Source of the DNA: Geminicoccus harenae
GTDB lineage: Bacteria; Pseudomonadota; Alphaproteobacteria; Geminicoccales; Geminicoccaceae
Assembly: GCF_019800005.1 (NCBI RefSeq)
Contig: NZ_JABGCL010000004.1
Location: 186,001 to 250,000 of the forward strand
Direction: 5' to 3'
DNA length: 64,000 nucleotides
Shown here: piece by piece, positions 18,999-28,913 of the stretch
How positions within the stretch are numbered: position 1 is the first letter of the stretch
Layout of the letters: every line of letters starts with the position of its first letter
Made by a program: the position numbers and the translations under genes
The notes under the pieces: model-generated
The model's database searches: none
What the model saw: only the letters and a program-made list of their open reading frames with translations
What the model was told of the DNA's origin: nothing

Positions 18999-20330
18999 AT
19001 GGCAGCAGCCAAGTCAGTAGGAGCTATCGAGCGGCGGATCGTGCTGCCATTCAGGCGCTTCTTCGAGACAGCGAGTGCCAGCGGCGTGGTGCTCATCGCC
19101 GCAGCCGGCTTCGCCTTCATTTGGGCCAATTCGCCATTTGCCCCGGCTTATGAGGCGATGAAGCATGCGCAGACGACGGCTACCATTGGCGGTGTGGGCG
19201 TAGACAAGTCGCTGGCACACTGGGTCAACGATTTCCTGATGGCCCTGTTCTTCTTCGTGGTGGGCCTGGAGATCAAGCGCGAGCTGGTGGCCGGCGAACT
19301 GCGCGGCTGGGCCCGTGCGGCGCTGCCGGTGATGGGTGCGATGGGCGGCATGATCGGTCCGGCGCTGATCTACTTCCTGATTGCCGGCTCCACTGCCTAT
19401 GCACCCGGCTGGGGTGTACCCATGGCGACCGATATCGCCTTCGCGGTGGGCGTATTGGCCCTGATTGGTGATCGGGTACCGTACAGCCTGAAGGTGTTCC
19501 TGCTCGCGTTCGCGATCGTCGACGACCTCGGCGCTGTCATCGTGATCGCACTGTTCTACACGCCGGACCTTGCGGTAGTGCCACTGCTGATCTCGCTGGG
19601 CACCTGCGCGCTTGCCGCCGTCTATGGCCAGCAAGGCGGTGGGCGCCCGATCATCTATGTCGTGCTGGGCGGGATCGCCTGGTACGCGATGCTGAAGTCC
19701 GGCGTCCACGCCACCATTGCCGGTGTACTGATGGCGTTCACCGTGCCCCTGCGCCAGGTCCCGGATCCGGTGACGCTGGGCGAGGCGCTGACGCCCAGGC
19801 TTTCCGGGAGCCCGGAGCGCATGGAGGTCGAACTGCACTCGCTGGAGGCGCTGATCGAAGAGCGGCGCAGCCCGCTGCACAATTTTGAGCATAAGCTCCA
19901 GCCCTACGTCGCCTTCCTGATCATGCCGATCTTCGCCCTGTTCAATGCGGGCGTGAACGTGACCAGTGGCGCCCTGGAGATCGGCCTCGGAGCCTTCGCG
20001 GTGTTCGTGGCGCTCCTGCTCGGCAAGCCGATCGGGATCGTGGGTGCCGTGCTGCTGGGCGCGGCGCTCAGGCTCTACCGCCTGCCGCCGGAGATGGACA
20101 TCCGGACGCTGCTGGGCATGGGCCTGCTGGGCGGTATCGGCTTCACCATGTCACTGTTCATCGCCGGCCTGGCCTTCCCCGACCCGGCCATGCTGGACGA
20201 GATCAAGCTTGGTGTCCTGTGCGCCTCCGTCGTGGCGGCATTCGGTGGCCTCGTCCTGCTCCGTGCAGTGCTGCCGGCGACGCCGATCCGGGCGCACCAT
20301 CCGGCGCCGACGGAGCACGCCGCCTCCTGA
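18999..20330 (+). CDS. nhaA: Na+/H+ antiporter NhaA
   Basis: NhaA expels sodium in exchange for protons. The 443-residue product has about twelve membrane helices. The ion-binding aspartate pair is in FAIVDDLGAVIVIALFYT, and the crossed-helix region MATDIAFAVGVLAL is intact. A 50-residue hydrophilic loop (around residues 255-300) is longer than in E. coli NhaA. AGAGGTGAAG provides a ribosome-binding site 7 bp before the ATG. The gene appears monocistronic, with a 110-bp upstream gap after rlmH. Confidence 0.95.
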   Translation: MAAAKSVGAIERRIVLPFRRFFETASASGVVLIAAAGFAFIWANSPFAPAYEAMKHAQTTATIGGVGVDKSLAHWVNDFLMALFFFVVGLEIKRELVAGELRGWARAALPVMGAMGGMIGPALIYFLIAGSTAYAPGWGVPMATDIAFAVGVLALIGDRVPYSLKVFLLAFAIVDDLGAVIVIALFYTPDLAVVPLLISLGTCALAAVYGQQGGGRPIIYVVLGGIAWYAMLKSGVHATIAGVLMAFTVPLRQVPDPVTLGEALTPRLSGSPERMEVELHSLEALIEERRSPLHNFEHKLQPYVAFLIMPIFALFNAGVNVTSGALEIGLGAFAVFVALLLGKPIGIVGAVLLGAALRLYRLPPEMDIRTLLGMGLLGGIGFTMSLFIAGLAFPDPAMLDEIKLGVLCASVVAAFGGLVLLRAVLPATPIRAHHPAPTEHAAS

Positions 20331-20352
20331 GGCCTTCCATCCCGCCTGCCGT

Positions 20353-21518
20353 TCAGCCGAGCGGCAGGCGCCGCATTCGGCCAGGTGCCGCTGGATCGTG
20401 GAAATGGTCCAGCGGCCCGTGGTCCACGAAATGGCGGTGCCAGCAGGCCAGGGCCTCGTGGTCCAGGCAGACCCCCAGGCCCGGCCCGTCCGGCACCTGG
20501 ACCACATCGTTCTTCTGCCGGAACGGCCCGCCCTCGATCACGTCGCCCAACTGCCAGCGGAACAGCGACTGGGACGGCTCGCGGATCCAGGGCATCGCCG
20601 CGGAGACGTGCAGATAGGCGGCTGTGCACACGCCGGCGTCGCCCGAATAGCACCAGAAATCGACGCCCATCGCCTCGCAGGCGCCGATGAAGCGCACTGC
20701 CCGGCCGATCCCGCCCAGCACGGCGAAGTTGACCACGATGGCATCCGGCGTGCCAAGGGCCACCGCCCGGCGCAGGTCTGGCACGTGGCTGGAGAAGCGG
20801 ATCGAGGAATGACGGCGCAGGGCAGCCATCTCCTCGAAGGTCGCGACCGGATCCTCGTAGTTGCGGACGTCATAGGGCTCGATCTCGCGCAAGATCCGGA
20901 TCGCGGTCGGCAGCGACCACTGCATGTTGGAATCGAGCCGGATGGTGGGCTCCGGCCCCAGTGCCCGGCGCAGCAGCTTTACGGTCCGGATCTCCAGCAA
21001 CGGGTCGCCCTGGATCAGCTTGCCCTCGAACAGCGTGCTGCCATGCGCCTCGCGCATCGCCAGGCAATGCTCCGCCACCGCCTCCGGCCCGGTCTCGCGG
21101 CCCTCCCGGAACGCGAAATACTCGGTGAACGGCACGGCGTCGCGGACCTTGCCGCCGAGCAGAAGGTGGAGGGGCTGGCCCCAGGCCTTGCCGCGCAGGT
21201 CCCAGAGCCCGATCTCGATGGCGCCGAACGCCTTGGCGACCGAGGCATCATCCGTGTTCTGGACGATCTGCCAGGGCGGCAGGCAGCGCCGCTCGCACTC
21301 GGCGATGTCGAGCGGGTCCATGCCTTCCAGCAACTCGCCCATCCGCCGGACGGTCGCCAGCACGTCGACCGGGGCGCCTCGCCCAGGCCCACCAGGCCCT
21401 GGTCGGTGAAGATCTCGATGATCAGCTTGGAGGTGCCGGGATAGAGCCCGCCGCTCCACAGCAAAGGCGCTTCCAGGGGGATGTTGACCGGGGTGACCTT
21501 CAGGCGGGTGATGCGCAT
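20353..21518 (-). pseudogene. Mandelate racemase/muconate lactonizing enzyme-like gene with a frameshift
   Basis: The first part (start at 21518, MRITRLKVTPVNIPL, good GGAGGG ribosome-binding site) reads as an enolase-superfamily N-terminal domain up to GLVGLGEAP. The reading frame then shifts near 21369-21375, and the rest (VDVLATVRRM onward) continues in another frame to a stop at 20353. The total of 1166 bp is one base short of a multiple of three, so one base missing in a CCGGGG run explains it. A repaired product would have about 388 residues. Metal ligands are partly visible (Asp in RLDSNMQW, Glu in NYEDPVA). The usual KxK motif reads GKLIQGD, and the usual His position near FWCYSGDAG is not histidine. 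The repaired enzyme may therefore be non-canonical. It could be a real pseudogene or a sequence error. Confidence 0.75.
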
Positions 21519-21547
21519 CTGCCCTCCGTACCGGGCGCACCCGCCCG

Positions 21548-22534
21548 TCAGTCGATGTGCGGCTCGCCCGCCGGCACCGGATGCACGGTGACTTCCGCGC
21601 CGGCCAGCCGCTCCTCGAGCTCCGCCTCGATAGCATCGGCGATCCGCCGGGCACTGGCCACCGGCATCTCGGCCGCGACCTCGACCTCCAGCTCGATGCA
21701 GCAGCGGTCGCCGGTCTCGTAGCCATGGAACTGGCCCACTGCCAGCACGCCCGGCTGGGCGGCCGCCAGCGTCTCGACCTGCCGACGCAGGTCCCGCGGC
21801 AGCGCCCGCTCCAGGAGCGTGGCCACCGCATCCCGCCCGATCCGCACCGCCATCACCAGGAGGTAGATCGCCACGCCGGCGCCGACCAACGGGTCCAGCC
21901 GCTCCAGCCCGTACAGGCCGGCACCCAGCAGCGAGAGCACCACGGCGATCTGGGTGAGCAGGTCGCCCTCGTAATGGGCGCGGTCCGCCGCGATCGCGGC
22001 CGAGGCGGTGAGCCGCACCACGCGACGCTGGTAGCCGACCAGCACCAGCGTGACCACGATCGACACCAGCATCACCGCGAGACCCCACCAGCCGTGCTGG
22101 ATCGGGACGGGATAGACGAACTGCCGGATCGAGATACTGAGCGCGAACAGGCCGGCACCCGCCACGAACGCCGCCTGGGTCAGGGCCGACACCGCCTCGG
22201 TGCGGCCCGGCCCCATATGGCGGCGCGGCTCGGCAGGCGCGCGCGCGGCGCGAAAGCTCAGCCAGATCATGCCGGAGGCGGCCAGGTCGGCGAAACTGTC
22301 GACCGCGGAGCTCATCAGGGCGGTGGAGCCGGTGGCGATCACCGCCAGGAGCTTGAGCACCGCCAGCGCCACCGCGACCAGGACGCTCAGCGTCGAGGCG
22401 CGCGCGATCAGGCGGCGGCGCCGCTCGGGGCCGCCGTCCAGGGCCGGCCCGGATGGCGCGGCTCTCGCCTGCTCCGGCACCGGGTCGGCCGGCGGGGGCG
22501 GTGCCACGATGGCGGGATCGCTGGGCTCGTTCAT
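21548..22534 (-). CDS. Cation diffusion facilitator (FieF-like divalent metal/H+ antiporter)
   Basis: The 328-residue product has a proline-rich N-terminal tail of about 40 residues, six membrane helices, and a C-terminal cytoplasmic metal-sensing domain ending VTVHPVPAGEPHID. The transport site has the Asp-Asp-His-Asp pattern of FieF/YiiP: DSFAD in helix II and HYEGD in helix V. It should export Zn2+, Fe2+ or Cd2+ from the cytoplasm. Start at 22534 is the most likely; upstream sequence in the same frame lacks family similarity. It precedes the frameshifted enolase-superfamily gene on the same strand by 29 bp. Confidence 0.9.
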   Translation of the reverse strand: MNEPSDPAIVAPPPPADPVPEQARAAPSGPALDGGPERRRRLIARASTLSVLVAVALAVLKLLAVIATGSTALMSSAVDSFADLAASGMIWLSFRAARAPAEPRRHMGPGRTEAVSALTQAAFVAGAGLFALSISIRQFVYPVPIQHGWWGLAVMLVSIVVTLVLVGYQRRVVRLTASAAIAADRAHYEGDLLTQIAVVLSLLGAGLYGLERLDPLVGAGVAIYLLVMAVRIGRDAVATLLERALPRDLRRQVETLAAAQPGVLAVGQFHGYETGDRCCIELEVEVAAEMPVASARRIADAIEAELEERLAGAEVTVHPVPAGEPHID

Positions 22535-22623
22535 GCTCACACGAGGCCGTTTGCCCCGTTCGGCAGCGCCGATCAACCCTGCACAGGCAAGAGCGCCCGC
22601 AGTTTCCGGAACCGAGCGCCGCG

Positions 22624-24393
22624 TCACTCCACCGCGGGCGGCGGCAGCGTCATGACGGCCGGCCCGTTGGCCAGCACGCCGAGACTGCCGCCCAGTAGCG
22701 TGTCGACCGCGGTCAGGCCGCGGCGCAGCCTGCCCAGCAGGCGGAACAGGTCGCTGCCCGGATCGGGCAGGGTCACCAGGCTCACCTCCTGGTCCGGCTG
22801 GAGGCCCAGGCGTTCCTTGACCGCCGCGATCGCGTCGGCGAGGCCGCCCAGCCGGTCGACCAGGCCGATCGGCAGGGCCTGCTCGCCCGTCCAGACCCGG
22901 CCGCGTGCAACCTCCTCGACCGCCTCGGCGGACAGGCCGCGCCCGGCCGCGACCCGCTCCTTGAACGCCCGGTAGATCGTGTCGACCATCCCGTCGACCT
23001 TGGCCTGCTCCGCCGGCGTGTAGGGGCGGTTCAACGTCCAGAGCTCGGCGTTCTCGCCGCGGCTGGTGGTGAGCCAGTTGACCTCCAGCCACTCCCACAG
23101 GTCCTGGAGGACCGGCTTGCCGGCGAGCACGCCGATCGAGCCGGTGAGCGTCGCGGGGCCGGCCAGGATCAGGTCGGCATCCGCGGCGATCCAGTAGCCG
23201 CCCGAGCCGGCCACGTCGCCCATGCTGACCACCACCGGCTTGCCCGCCTCTTTCAGCCGGTCGATCTCGCGCCCGATCGTGGCCGAGGCCACCGCGGAGC
23301 CGCCGGGGGACGCGATCCGGAACAGGACCGCCTGGACGTCGTCGTCCTGGCGTGCCGCGGCAAGGGCACCAGCTACGTCGTCGGCGGATGCGGTCTGGCC
23401 CTGCAGCCCGCCGCCCCCGCGCAGGATCGGCCCCACCGCATGGATCACCGCGACCTGCGGGAACTCGCCCTCGGGATGGCTGCGCACCCAATAATCCTCG
23501 ACCGCCACCCGCCGCCAGCGCGCCGGGCCGACCACGCTGCCGGAGGCGGAGCCCCCATAGAGCCCGTTCAGCACCTCGTCCTCATGCGCGATCCGGTCGA
23601 TCAGGCCCGCGGCCAGCGCCGCCTCGCCGGTATAGGGGCCGGCATCGATCAGCTCGCCGATCCGGCCGGCCAGCGACGGGCGCCCGGATTCGATGCCGGT
23701 GCGGAACTGCCGGTCCAGCGAGTCCAGCAGGGCCTGGCTCATCTCCCGGTGCTCGGGCGACGGCTCGGACGCAGCGGCGACGTCGAACGCGGTCTTGTAC
23801 TCGCTGCGCCTCGTGACCTCGAAGCGGATGCCCAGCTTCTCCAGCAGGCCCTGGGCGAACGGCTCCTGCATGGACAGGCCGGCCAGGCCCAGCGAGCCCA
23901 CCGGCTGGAGCACGATCTGATCGAACGCGCTGGCGAGATAGTAGCCTTCGTTGGCCGGGCTCAGCTCGCCGAGACTGTCGGCATAGGCGACCGTGCGCTT
24001 GCCGGCGGCGCGCAGCTCCAGGATGGCGCTGCGCAGTTCCTGGGTGGTGGCAAAGCCGCGAGGGGTCTCGTCGATCCGGGCATAGACCGCCTTGACCCGC
24101 GGGTCGCCCGCGGCCCGGTCCAGCGCCTCCACCAGGTCGAGCAGCCGGTACTCCTCCTGGTCACTCAGCCAGCCCGCCATCCAGCTGGGCTGGCCTTCCA
24201 GGATCGGCCGGCGCAGGTCGAGGCTCAGGAACATCTGGTCGGGCAGCGGCTCCTCCTGGCGGGAGAGCCACCAGATGCCGCCCGCCACGCCCAGCACCAG
24301 AAGGAGGCTGAAAAAGCCGACCGTGGCCAGGAAGCCGGTCAGGAACCGCCGCAGCCACGACCGCCGCCGGGGTCGATCGCGCCCGTTGTCCAT
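22624..24393 (-). CDS. sppA: Signal peptide peptidase SppA, 67K type
   Basis: SppA is a membrane-bound serine protease that degrades cleaved signal peptides. The 589-residue product has an N-terminal anchor helix (about residues 18-43) and two tandem S49 domains. The Ser-Lys dyad is split between them as in E. coli SppA: Lys in RRSEYKTAFDV (first domain) and Ser in MGDVAGSGGYWIA (second domain). rlmN lies 3 bp upstream on the same strand, so the two are probably cotranscribed. Confidence 0.93.
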   Translation of the reverse strand: MDNGRDRPRRRSWLRRFLTGFLATVGFFSLLLVLGVAGGIWWLSRQEEPLPDQMFLSLDLRRPILEGQPSWMAGWLSDQEEYRLLDLVEALDRAAGDPRVKAVYARIDETPRGFATTQELRSAILELRAAGKRTVAYADSLGELSPANEGYYLASAFDQIVLQPVGSLGLAGLSMQEPFAQGLLEKLGIRFEVTRRSEYKTAFDVAAASEPSPEHREMSQALLDSLDRQFRTGIESGRPSLAGRIGELIDAGPYTGEAALAAGLIDRIAHEDEVLNGLYGGSASGSVVGPARWRRVAVEDYWVRSHPEGEFPQVAVIHAVGPILRGGGGLQGQTASADDVAGALAAARQDDDVQAVLFRIASPGGSAVASATIGREIDRLKEAGKPVVVSMGDVAGSGGYWIAADADLILAGPATLTGSIGVLAGKPVLQDLWEWLEVNWLTTSRGENAELWTLNRPYTPAEQAKVDGMVDTIYRAFKERVAAGRGLSAEAVEEVARGRVWTGEQALPIGLVDRLGGLADAIAAVKERLGLQPDQEVSLVTLPDPGSDLFRLLGRLRRGLTAVDTLLGGSLGVLANGPAVMTLPPPAVE

Positions 24394-24396
24394 GGC

Positions 24397-25560
24397 TCAG
24401 TGCAGGGCGGCAGCGGGGGCGGGCGTCGGAGCCGCCGCCGGCGGGGCAGCAGCGGCCTCGCGCCGCGCCCGGATCCGCTCGCTCGCGGTCTTGAGCTGGC
24501 CGCAGGCCGCCAGGATGTCGCGGCCGCGCGGCACCCGCACGGGGCTCTGGTAGCCGGCCGCCTCCACGATCCGCGCAAACGCGTGGATGCGGTTGTTGGA
24601 CGAGCAGGTGAACTCCGCACCCGGCCAGGCATTGAACGGGATCAGGTTGACCTTGGCGGGGATGCCTTCCAGCAGCCGGACCAGCTCACGCGCATCGGCA
24701 TCGCTGTCGTTCACGCCGGCCAGCATCACGTATTCGAAGGTGATCGGCTTGTTGCGGTGCGGGTAGGCGCGGCAGGCATCGAGGAGCTGCGCGATCTTCC
24801 ACTTGCGATTGACCGGCACCAGCTCGTCGCGCAGCTCGTCGCGCACCGCATGGAGCGAGATGGCGAGGCCGGTGCCCAGCTCCTCGCCCCACTGCACGAT
24901 CCGCGGCACCACGCCCGAGGTCGAGAGCGTGATCTTGTGCTTGGACAGGCCGATCCCGTCGCCGTCGCTGGCGAGCTTCATCGCGGCCGCAATGCCGTCA
25001 TAATTGAACAGCGGCTCACCCATCCCCATCACGACGATGTTGGTGAACAGCCGGTCGTCGCGCGGGCTCGGCCACTCGCCCAGTGCGTCGCGCGCCACCA
25101 GGAGCTGGGACAGGATCTCGCCCGGCGTCAGGTTGCGCACCAGCGGCATGGTGCCGGTGTGGCAGAACTTGCAGGTGAGCGTGCAGCCGACCTGGGTCGA
25201 GACGCACAAGGCGCCCCGGTCGTCCTGCGGGATGAACACGCACTCGACTTCCTGGCCGTCGAAGAAGCGCAGCAGCCACTTGCGCGTGCCGTCGGTCGAC
25301 TGCTGCTCGACCACGATCTCGGGCCTGGCCACCGAGAAGCGTTCGGCCAGCCGGGCGCGCGTCTCCTTGGACAGGGTGGTCATCTGCTCGAACGAGGCGG
25401 CACCCCGGCAGTAGATCCAGTGGAACAACTGGCGGGCGCGCATCGGCCGCTTGGCTTCCGGCTCGCCGATCTCGGCGAGGGCGGCCTCCAGGCCGGCACG
25501 ATCCGTCCCGATCAGGCTGGGCAGCCCGTCGGCGGCCAGGGGCTTTCTCAGTTCGGGCAC
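24397..25560 (-). CDS. rlmN: Dual-specificity 23S rRNA/tRNA adenine-C2 methyltransferase RlmN
   Basis: RlmN is a radical SAM enzyme that methylates A2503 of 23S rRNA and A37 of some tRNAs. The 387-residue product has the radical SAM cluster CTLTCKFC and a partner cysteine near the C-terminus (ILAACGQLK). A second methyl-carrying cysteine should lie in the conserved [23 protein letters not shown] region. The C-terminus has an alanine/proline-rich tail. The start is a GTG at 25560, 8 bp after the IalB-like stop, so these are cotranscribed. Confidence 0.95.
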   Translation of the reverse strand: MPELRKPLAADGLPSLIGTDRAGLEAALAEIGEPEAKRPMRARQLFHWIYCRGAASFEQMTTLSKETRARLAERFSVARPEIVVEQQSTDGTRKWLLRFFDGQEVECVFIPQDDRGALCVSTQVGCTLTCKFCHTGTMPLVRNLTPGEILSQLLVARDALGEWPSPRDDRLFTNIVVMGMGEPLFNYDGIAAAMKLASDGDGIGLSKHKITLSTSGVVPRIVQWGEELGTGLAISLHAVRDELRDELVPVNRKWKIAQLLDACRAYPHRNKPITFEYVMLAGVNDSDADARELVRLLEGIPAKVNLIPFNAWPGAEFTCSSNNRIHAFARIVEAAGYQSPVRVPRGRDILAACGQLKTASERIRARREAAAAPPAAAPTPAPAAALH

Positions 25561-25568
25561 GTTCTGTC

Positions 25569-26111
25569 TCAGCCTCGGTATACCGGCGGCGTCGCCAAGC
25601 TCGCCGTGCCGCCGCAGGTGGCGGACAGGGCGTTGTAGGCGTCGGTGAAGCCGGAGAGGGAATAGGTGTCGATCGAGTTGGTGCCGCGGGTGGAGGTGGC
25701 GCGTACCACCGCCTCGCGGCCGCGCCGCATCGCGTTGATCGCCTTCTTGTCGTCCTCGGAGCTCTTGGCCCAGGCCTGCTCGTCGCTGGTGAAGAAGCTG
25801 AGCGCCGTGCCGTCGATCTGCACCGCGACCTCGCTGCCCTTCTTGTAGGTGTAGCCGACCCGCACGCTCACCTCGTCGATCGGCGGATTGGCGGGGATGC
25901 GGGCGACGATGATGAAGGGATTGCCGCGGGACTTGTAGTTGCCCTCCTGCTTCTTCGGCTCGGACGCGATGTAGCAGAGCTTCTCACCGCCCTCGACCAT
26001 GTACAGGTTCCAGTCCTGGTGGTTCGACACGAGCTTGGGCGCAGCCAGGGCCAGGGCCAGGGCGGGAACGAAGGTCGCGAGCGACAAAACGACAGCGGCG
26101 AGCGCCTTCAT
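25569..26111 (-). CDS. Invasion-associated locus B (IalB) family secreted protein
   Basis: The 180-residue product has a signal peptide ([19 protein letters not shown]) and the IalB core, with [13 protein letters not shown] near the N-terminus, [10 protein letters not shown], and a paired late cysteine in SATCGG. Despite the name, the family is widespread in free-living alphaproteobacteria; its function outside Bartonella is not established. It is the first gene of a run on the reverse strand with rlmN and sppA. Confidence 0.85.
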   Translation of the reverse strand: MKALAAVVLSLATFVPALALALAAPKLVSNHQDWNLYMVEGGEKLCYIASEPKKQEGNYKSRGNPFIIVARIPANPPIDEVSVRVGYTYKKGSEVAVQIDGTALSFFTSDEQAWAKSSEDDKKAINAMRRGREAVVRATSTRGTNSIDTYSLSGFTDAYNALSATCGGTASLATPPVYRG

Positions 26112-26223
26112 GCAACTCGGCTCCGACAACTTGGATGGTGGGCGACAGAAATGACGAGTGTCCGTCCAGCATAGCGCTGCCGGGCCCGGACCAGAAGAGG
26201 GCGTTGCCGACGCGGCACCGGTG

Positions 26224-26790
26224 TCAGCCACCGGACGCTCCGGCCGTTCGGGCGCGGCGCAGCACCACCCCCCCATGGACGTGCGGGGCGGGCGCCTGCA
26301 CCGGGCCGCCCGGCATCACCGGGCGCTCGCCGAACCGGCCGAGCGTGAGCTGGCGGTCATACATGACGATCGCCGCGGCGATCGCGAGGTTGACGCAAAA
26401 CCGCGTAGGGATCCGCACCACATGGTCGCAGCGCGCCAGCATGGCGGGGCTCAGCGAGGCGCGCTCCGGGCCGAACACATAGGCGGCGGCGGAAGGGTGG
26501 CGGAACGAGGGCAGCGGCACCGCGTCGTCGGTCAGTTCCACGCCCACCAGCTTGGCCCCGTGCGGCAGGGCCAGCTCCTCCGGGCTGCGGTGCCGGAACA
26601 CCGGCAGGCTCAGATGGGCGCGCGACGTGTCGGTCCGCCCGGCCTGGCGCAGGGTGGTGGCCGGGTCGACCAGGAACAGATAGGCGGCGCCGAAGGCGTG
26701 GGCGGTGCGCATCAGGTTGCCGAAGTTCACCTCCTTGGAGATGGCCTCCGCCCCGATCGCGAACCAGCCGCGAAGTGGTTGCTCGGACAT
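26224..26790 (-). CDS. SpoU/TrmH-family RNA 2'-O-methyltransferase
   Basis: The 188-residue product resembles short SPOUT methyltransferases. The N-terminus has NFGNLMRTAHAFGAA, the middle VFGPERASLS, and the C-terminal SAM-knot motif IPTRFCVNLAIAAAIVMYDR. The motif order fits TrmH/TrmL-like proteins, but the target nucleotide cannot be assigned. I chose the ATG at 26790, which gives MSEQPLRGWF; another ATG lies 9 bp upstream. It is divergent from the quinone oxidoreductase at 26942. Confidence 0.88.
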   Translation of the reverse strand: MSEQPLRGWFAIGAEAISKEVNFGNLMRTAHAFGAAYLFLVDPATTLRQAGRTDTSRAHLSLPVFRHRSPEELALPHGAKLVGVELTDDAVPLPSFRHPSAAAYVFGPERASLSPAMLARCDHVVRIPTRFCVNLAIAAAIVMYDRQLTLGRFGERPVMPGGPVQAPAPHVHGGVVLRRARTAGASGG

Positions 26791-26941
26791 GCCGCCCATT
26801 TAGGCAGTCCAGGCCTGCTGGAAAAGGCTCGGCGGGAACCAGCCATGCCGGAACGAGCGGTTGGCGACCTTTTCGCAGCCGCAAGCTGCGCCTAGGATCG
26901 TCCACCAGTGGTTGCTTCCCCGGATCGTATGGAAACCTTCA

Positions 26942-28000
26942 ATGCGCGCGTTGGTCTGTGAGCAGACGCGGGGCCTGGAAGGCCTCGCCCTGAAGGAACT
27001 GCCCGATCCGGAGCCCGGGGCCTGCCATGTCCGGATCGAGGTGGCCGCGGCCGGGGTCAATTTCGCCGACCTGCTGATGCTGGAGGGCCGCTACCAGGAA
27101 CGCCCGCCCGTGCCGTTCGTGCCGGGGCTGGAAGTGGCTGGCACAATCGACAAGGTAGGTGCCGGCGCGGTGATGGGCGGCGTCGAGCCCGGCCAGCGGG
27201 TGCTGGCCTTTCTCGACCATGGCGGCTTTGCCGAGAAGACCCTGGCCCGGGCCGAGGACGTGATCCCGATTCCGGACGAGGTGGACGACGTCACCGCGGC
27301 CGGGCTCGCCATCACCTACGGCACGGCGCTGGGTGCCCTGTCCTGGCGGGCCCAGCTCCTGCCGGGCGAGGTGCTGCTGGTGCATGGTGCCGCCGGCGGG
27401 GTGGGCCTGGCCGCCGTCGAGGTCGGCAAGGCCATGGGGGCCAGGGTGATCGCCACCGCGCGCGGTGAGGCGCGCGCCGCACTGGCGGCCGAGCATGGTG
27501 CGGACCATGCGCTGGACAGCGAGGACCCGGAGCTGCGTACCCGGATCAAGGAGCTCACCGACGGGCGCGGCGTGGACGTGGTGTTCGATCCCGTCGGCGG
27601 CGCCCTGTTCGACCTGTCGCTGCGGGTCACGGCCTGGGAGGGCCGGATCGTGGTGGTGGGCTTCGCGTCCGGCGAGATCCCGCAGATCCCGGCCAACCTC
27701 CTGCTGGTGAAGAACATCGCGGCGCTGGGCTTCTTCTGGAGCAGCTATCGCAAGCACGACCCGGGCCGCCTGCGCGAAAGCTTCGAGCAGTTGTTCGCCT
27801 GGCTGGACGAGGGCCGGATCCGGCCGCACGTCGCCCAGGTCCTGCCCCTGGCGCAGGGCCAGGACGCCCTGGCGCTGCTGAAGGAACGGCGCAGCACCGG
27901 CAAGGTCGTGGTCCAGGTGGCGCCCTCGCCGCCCAAGCCCGGCTACCGCACGGCACCGCCGAAGCTGCGCAGCCAGGGCCAGGCACGCCCCCGGCGCTGA
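26942..28000 (+). CDS. Zinc-independent NADPH:quinone oxidoreductase (MDR family)
   Basis: The 352-residue product belongs to the quinone-oxidoreductase branch of the medium-chain dehydrogenases. It has GVNFADLLMLEGRY near the N-terminus, the Rossmann motif VHGAAGGVGLAAVEV, and FDPVGGALFDLSLR. Zinc ligands are absent. It probably reduces quinones or enones with NADPH in the cytoplasm. The C-terminus extends about 25 basic/proline-rich residues beyond the usual end. The ATG at 26942 starts MRALVCEQ, typical for the family. Confidence 0.9.
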   Translation: MRALVCEQTRGLEGLALKELPDPEPGACHVRIEVAAAGVNFADLLMLEGRYQERPPVPFVPGLEVAGTIDKVGAGAVMGGVEPGQRVLAFLDHGGFAEKTLARAEDVIPIPDEVDDVTAAGLAITYGTALGALSWRAQLLPGEVLLVHGAAGGVGLAAVEVGKAMGARVIATARGEARAALAAEHGADHALDSEDPELRTRIKELTDGRGVDVVFDPVGGALFDLSLRVTAWEGRIVVVGFASGEIPQIPANLLLVKNIAALGFFWSSYRKHDPGRLRESFEQLFAWLDEGRIRPHVAQVLPLAQGQDALALLKERRSTGKVVVQVAPSPPKPGYRTAPPKLRSQGQARPRR

Positions 28001-28004
28001 AGCG

Positions 28005-28913
28005 TCAGCCCGGCTGGCCGACCACCGCCAGCCGCTGCAGGGTCACCGCCTCGCGCCGGCGCACCGTCTCGCGATGGATGATGTAGATGCCGGACGCGAT
28101 CACGATCGCTGTACCGAGCCAGGTCCAGCCATCCGGCAGCGGGTCGCCGAACACCACCAGGCCGATCACCGCCGCATAGAGCATCTGTATATACTGAAAC
28201 GGCGCCACCACCCCGGCCTCCGCCCTTGCATAGGCCAGCGACATCAAGGTGAACCCGCACCCGCCCAGCAGGCCGCCCAGTAAGGAGACGGCGAGCTGCG
28301 GCAGGGTCGGGGTGGTCCAGACGAACGGCAGGACCGGCAGCATGCCCAGGAAGATGCCGGCACAGACCCAGACCGCGAAGGTGGCCGGGTGGTCGTCGCG
28401 GGCCAGGCGCACCACGGCATGGATGAAGCCCCACAGGCCCGAGGCGGCCAGCATGCACAAGGCGGCCGGGCCCAGCAGGCCGCTGCCCGGGCGCAGCATG
28501 ATCAGCACGCCGATGAAGCCCACCACAACCGCACTCCAGCGCCGCCAGCCGACCTTCTCGCCCAGGATCGGCACGGACAGGGCGGTGATGATCAAGGGCT
28601 GGCTGAAGGCGATGGCATAGGCATCCGTCAGCGGCATGACCGAGTAGGCATAGAACACCAGCACGCAGGCGAGTGGTGCGAGGACAGCGCGGGCCAGGTG
28701 CAGGCGCGGGTTGGCCGGGCGCAGGACGCGCAGCCCGCCCGACCATGCCGCCCAGGCCACCGGCACGACCAGGCAGCCGGCGGCGTTGAAGGCCGCCACC
28801 TGCACGACATGCCATTGGCTGCCCAGGAGCTTCACCACCGTGTCCTGGAGGGTGAAGACGAAGAAGGAGGAGAGCGCGATCAGGATCGCGGACAGGGTCG
28901 AGGGCGCGCTCAT
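28005..28913 (-). CDS. EamA-family (DMT) transporter
   Basis: The 302-residue product has ten predicted membrane helices arranged as two EamA repeats (about residues 8-138 and 148-280). Conserved stretches include LPLTDAYAIAFSQPL-like and QYIQMLYAAVIGLVVFGDP. It probably exports a small metabolite; the substrate is unknown. It is about co-transcribed with a paralogue directly upstream (4-bp overlap at 28910-28913). Confidence 0.88.
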   Translation of the reverse strand: MSAPSTLSAILIALSSFFVFTLQDTVVKLLGSQWHVVQVAAFNAAGCLVVPVAWAAWSGGLRVLRPANPRLHLARAVLAPLACVLVFYAYSVMPLTDAYAIAFSQPLIITALSVPILGEKVGWRRWSAVVVGFIGVLIMLRPGSGLLGPAALCMLAASGLWGFIHAVVRLARDDHPATFAVWVCAGIFLGMLPVLPFVWTTPTLPQLAVSLLGGLLGGCGFTLMSLAYARAEAGVVAPFQYIQMLYAAVIGLVVFGDPLPDGWTWLGTAIVIASGIYIIHRETVRRREAVTLQRLAVVGQPG

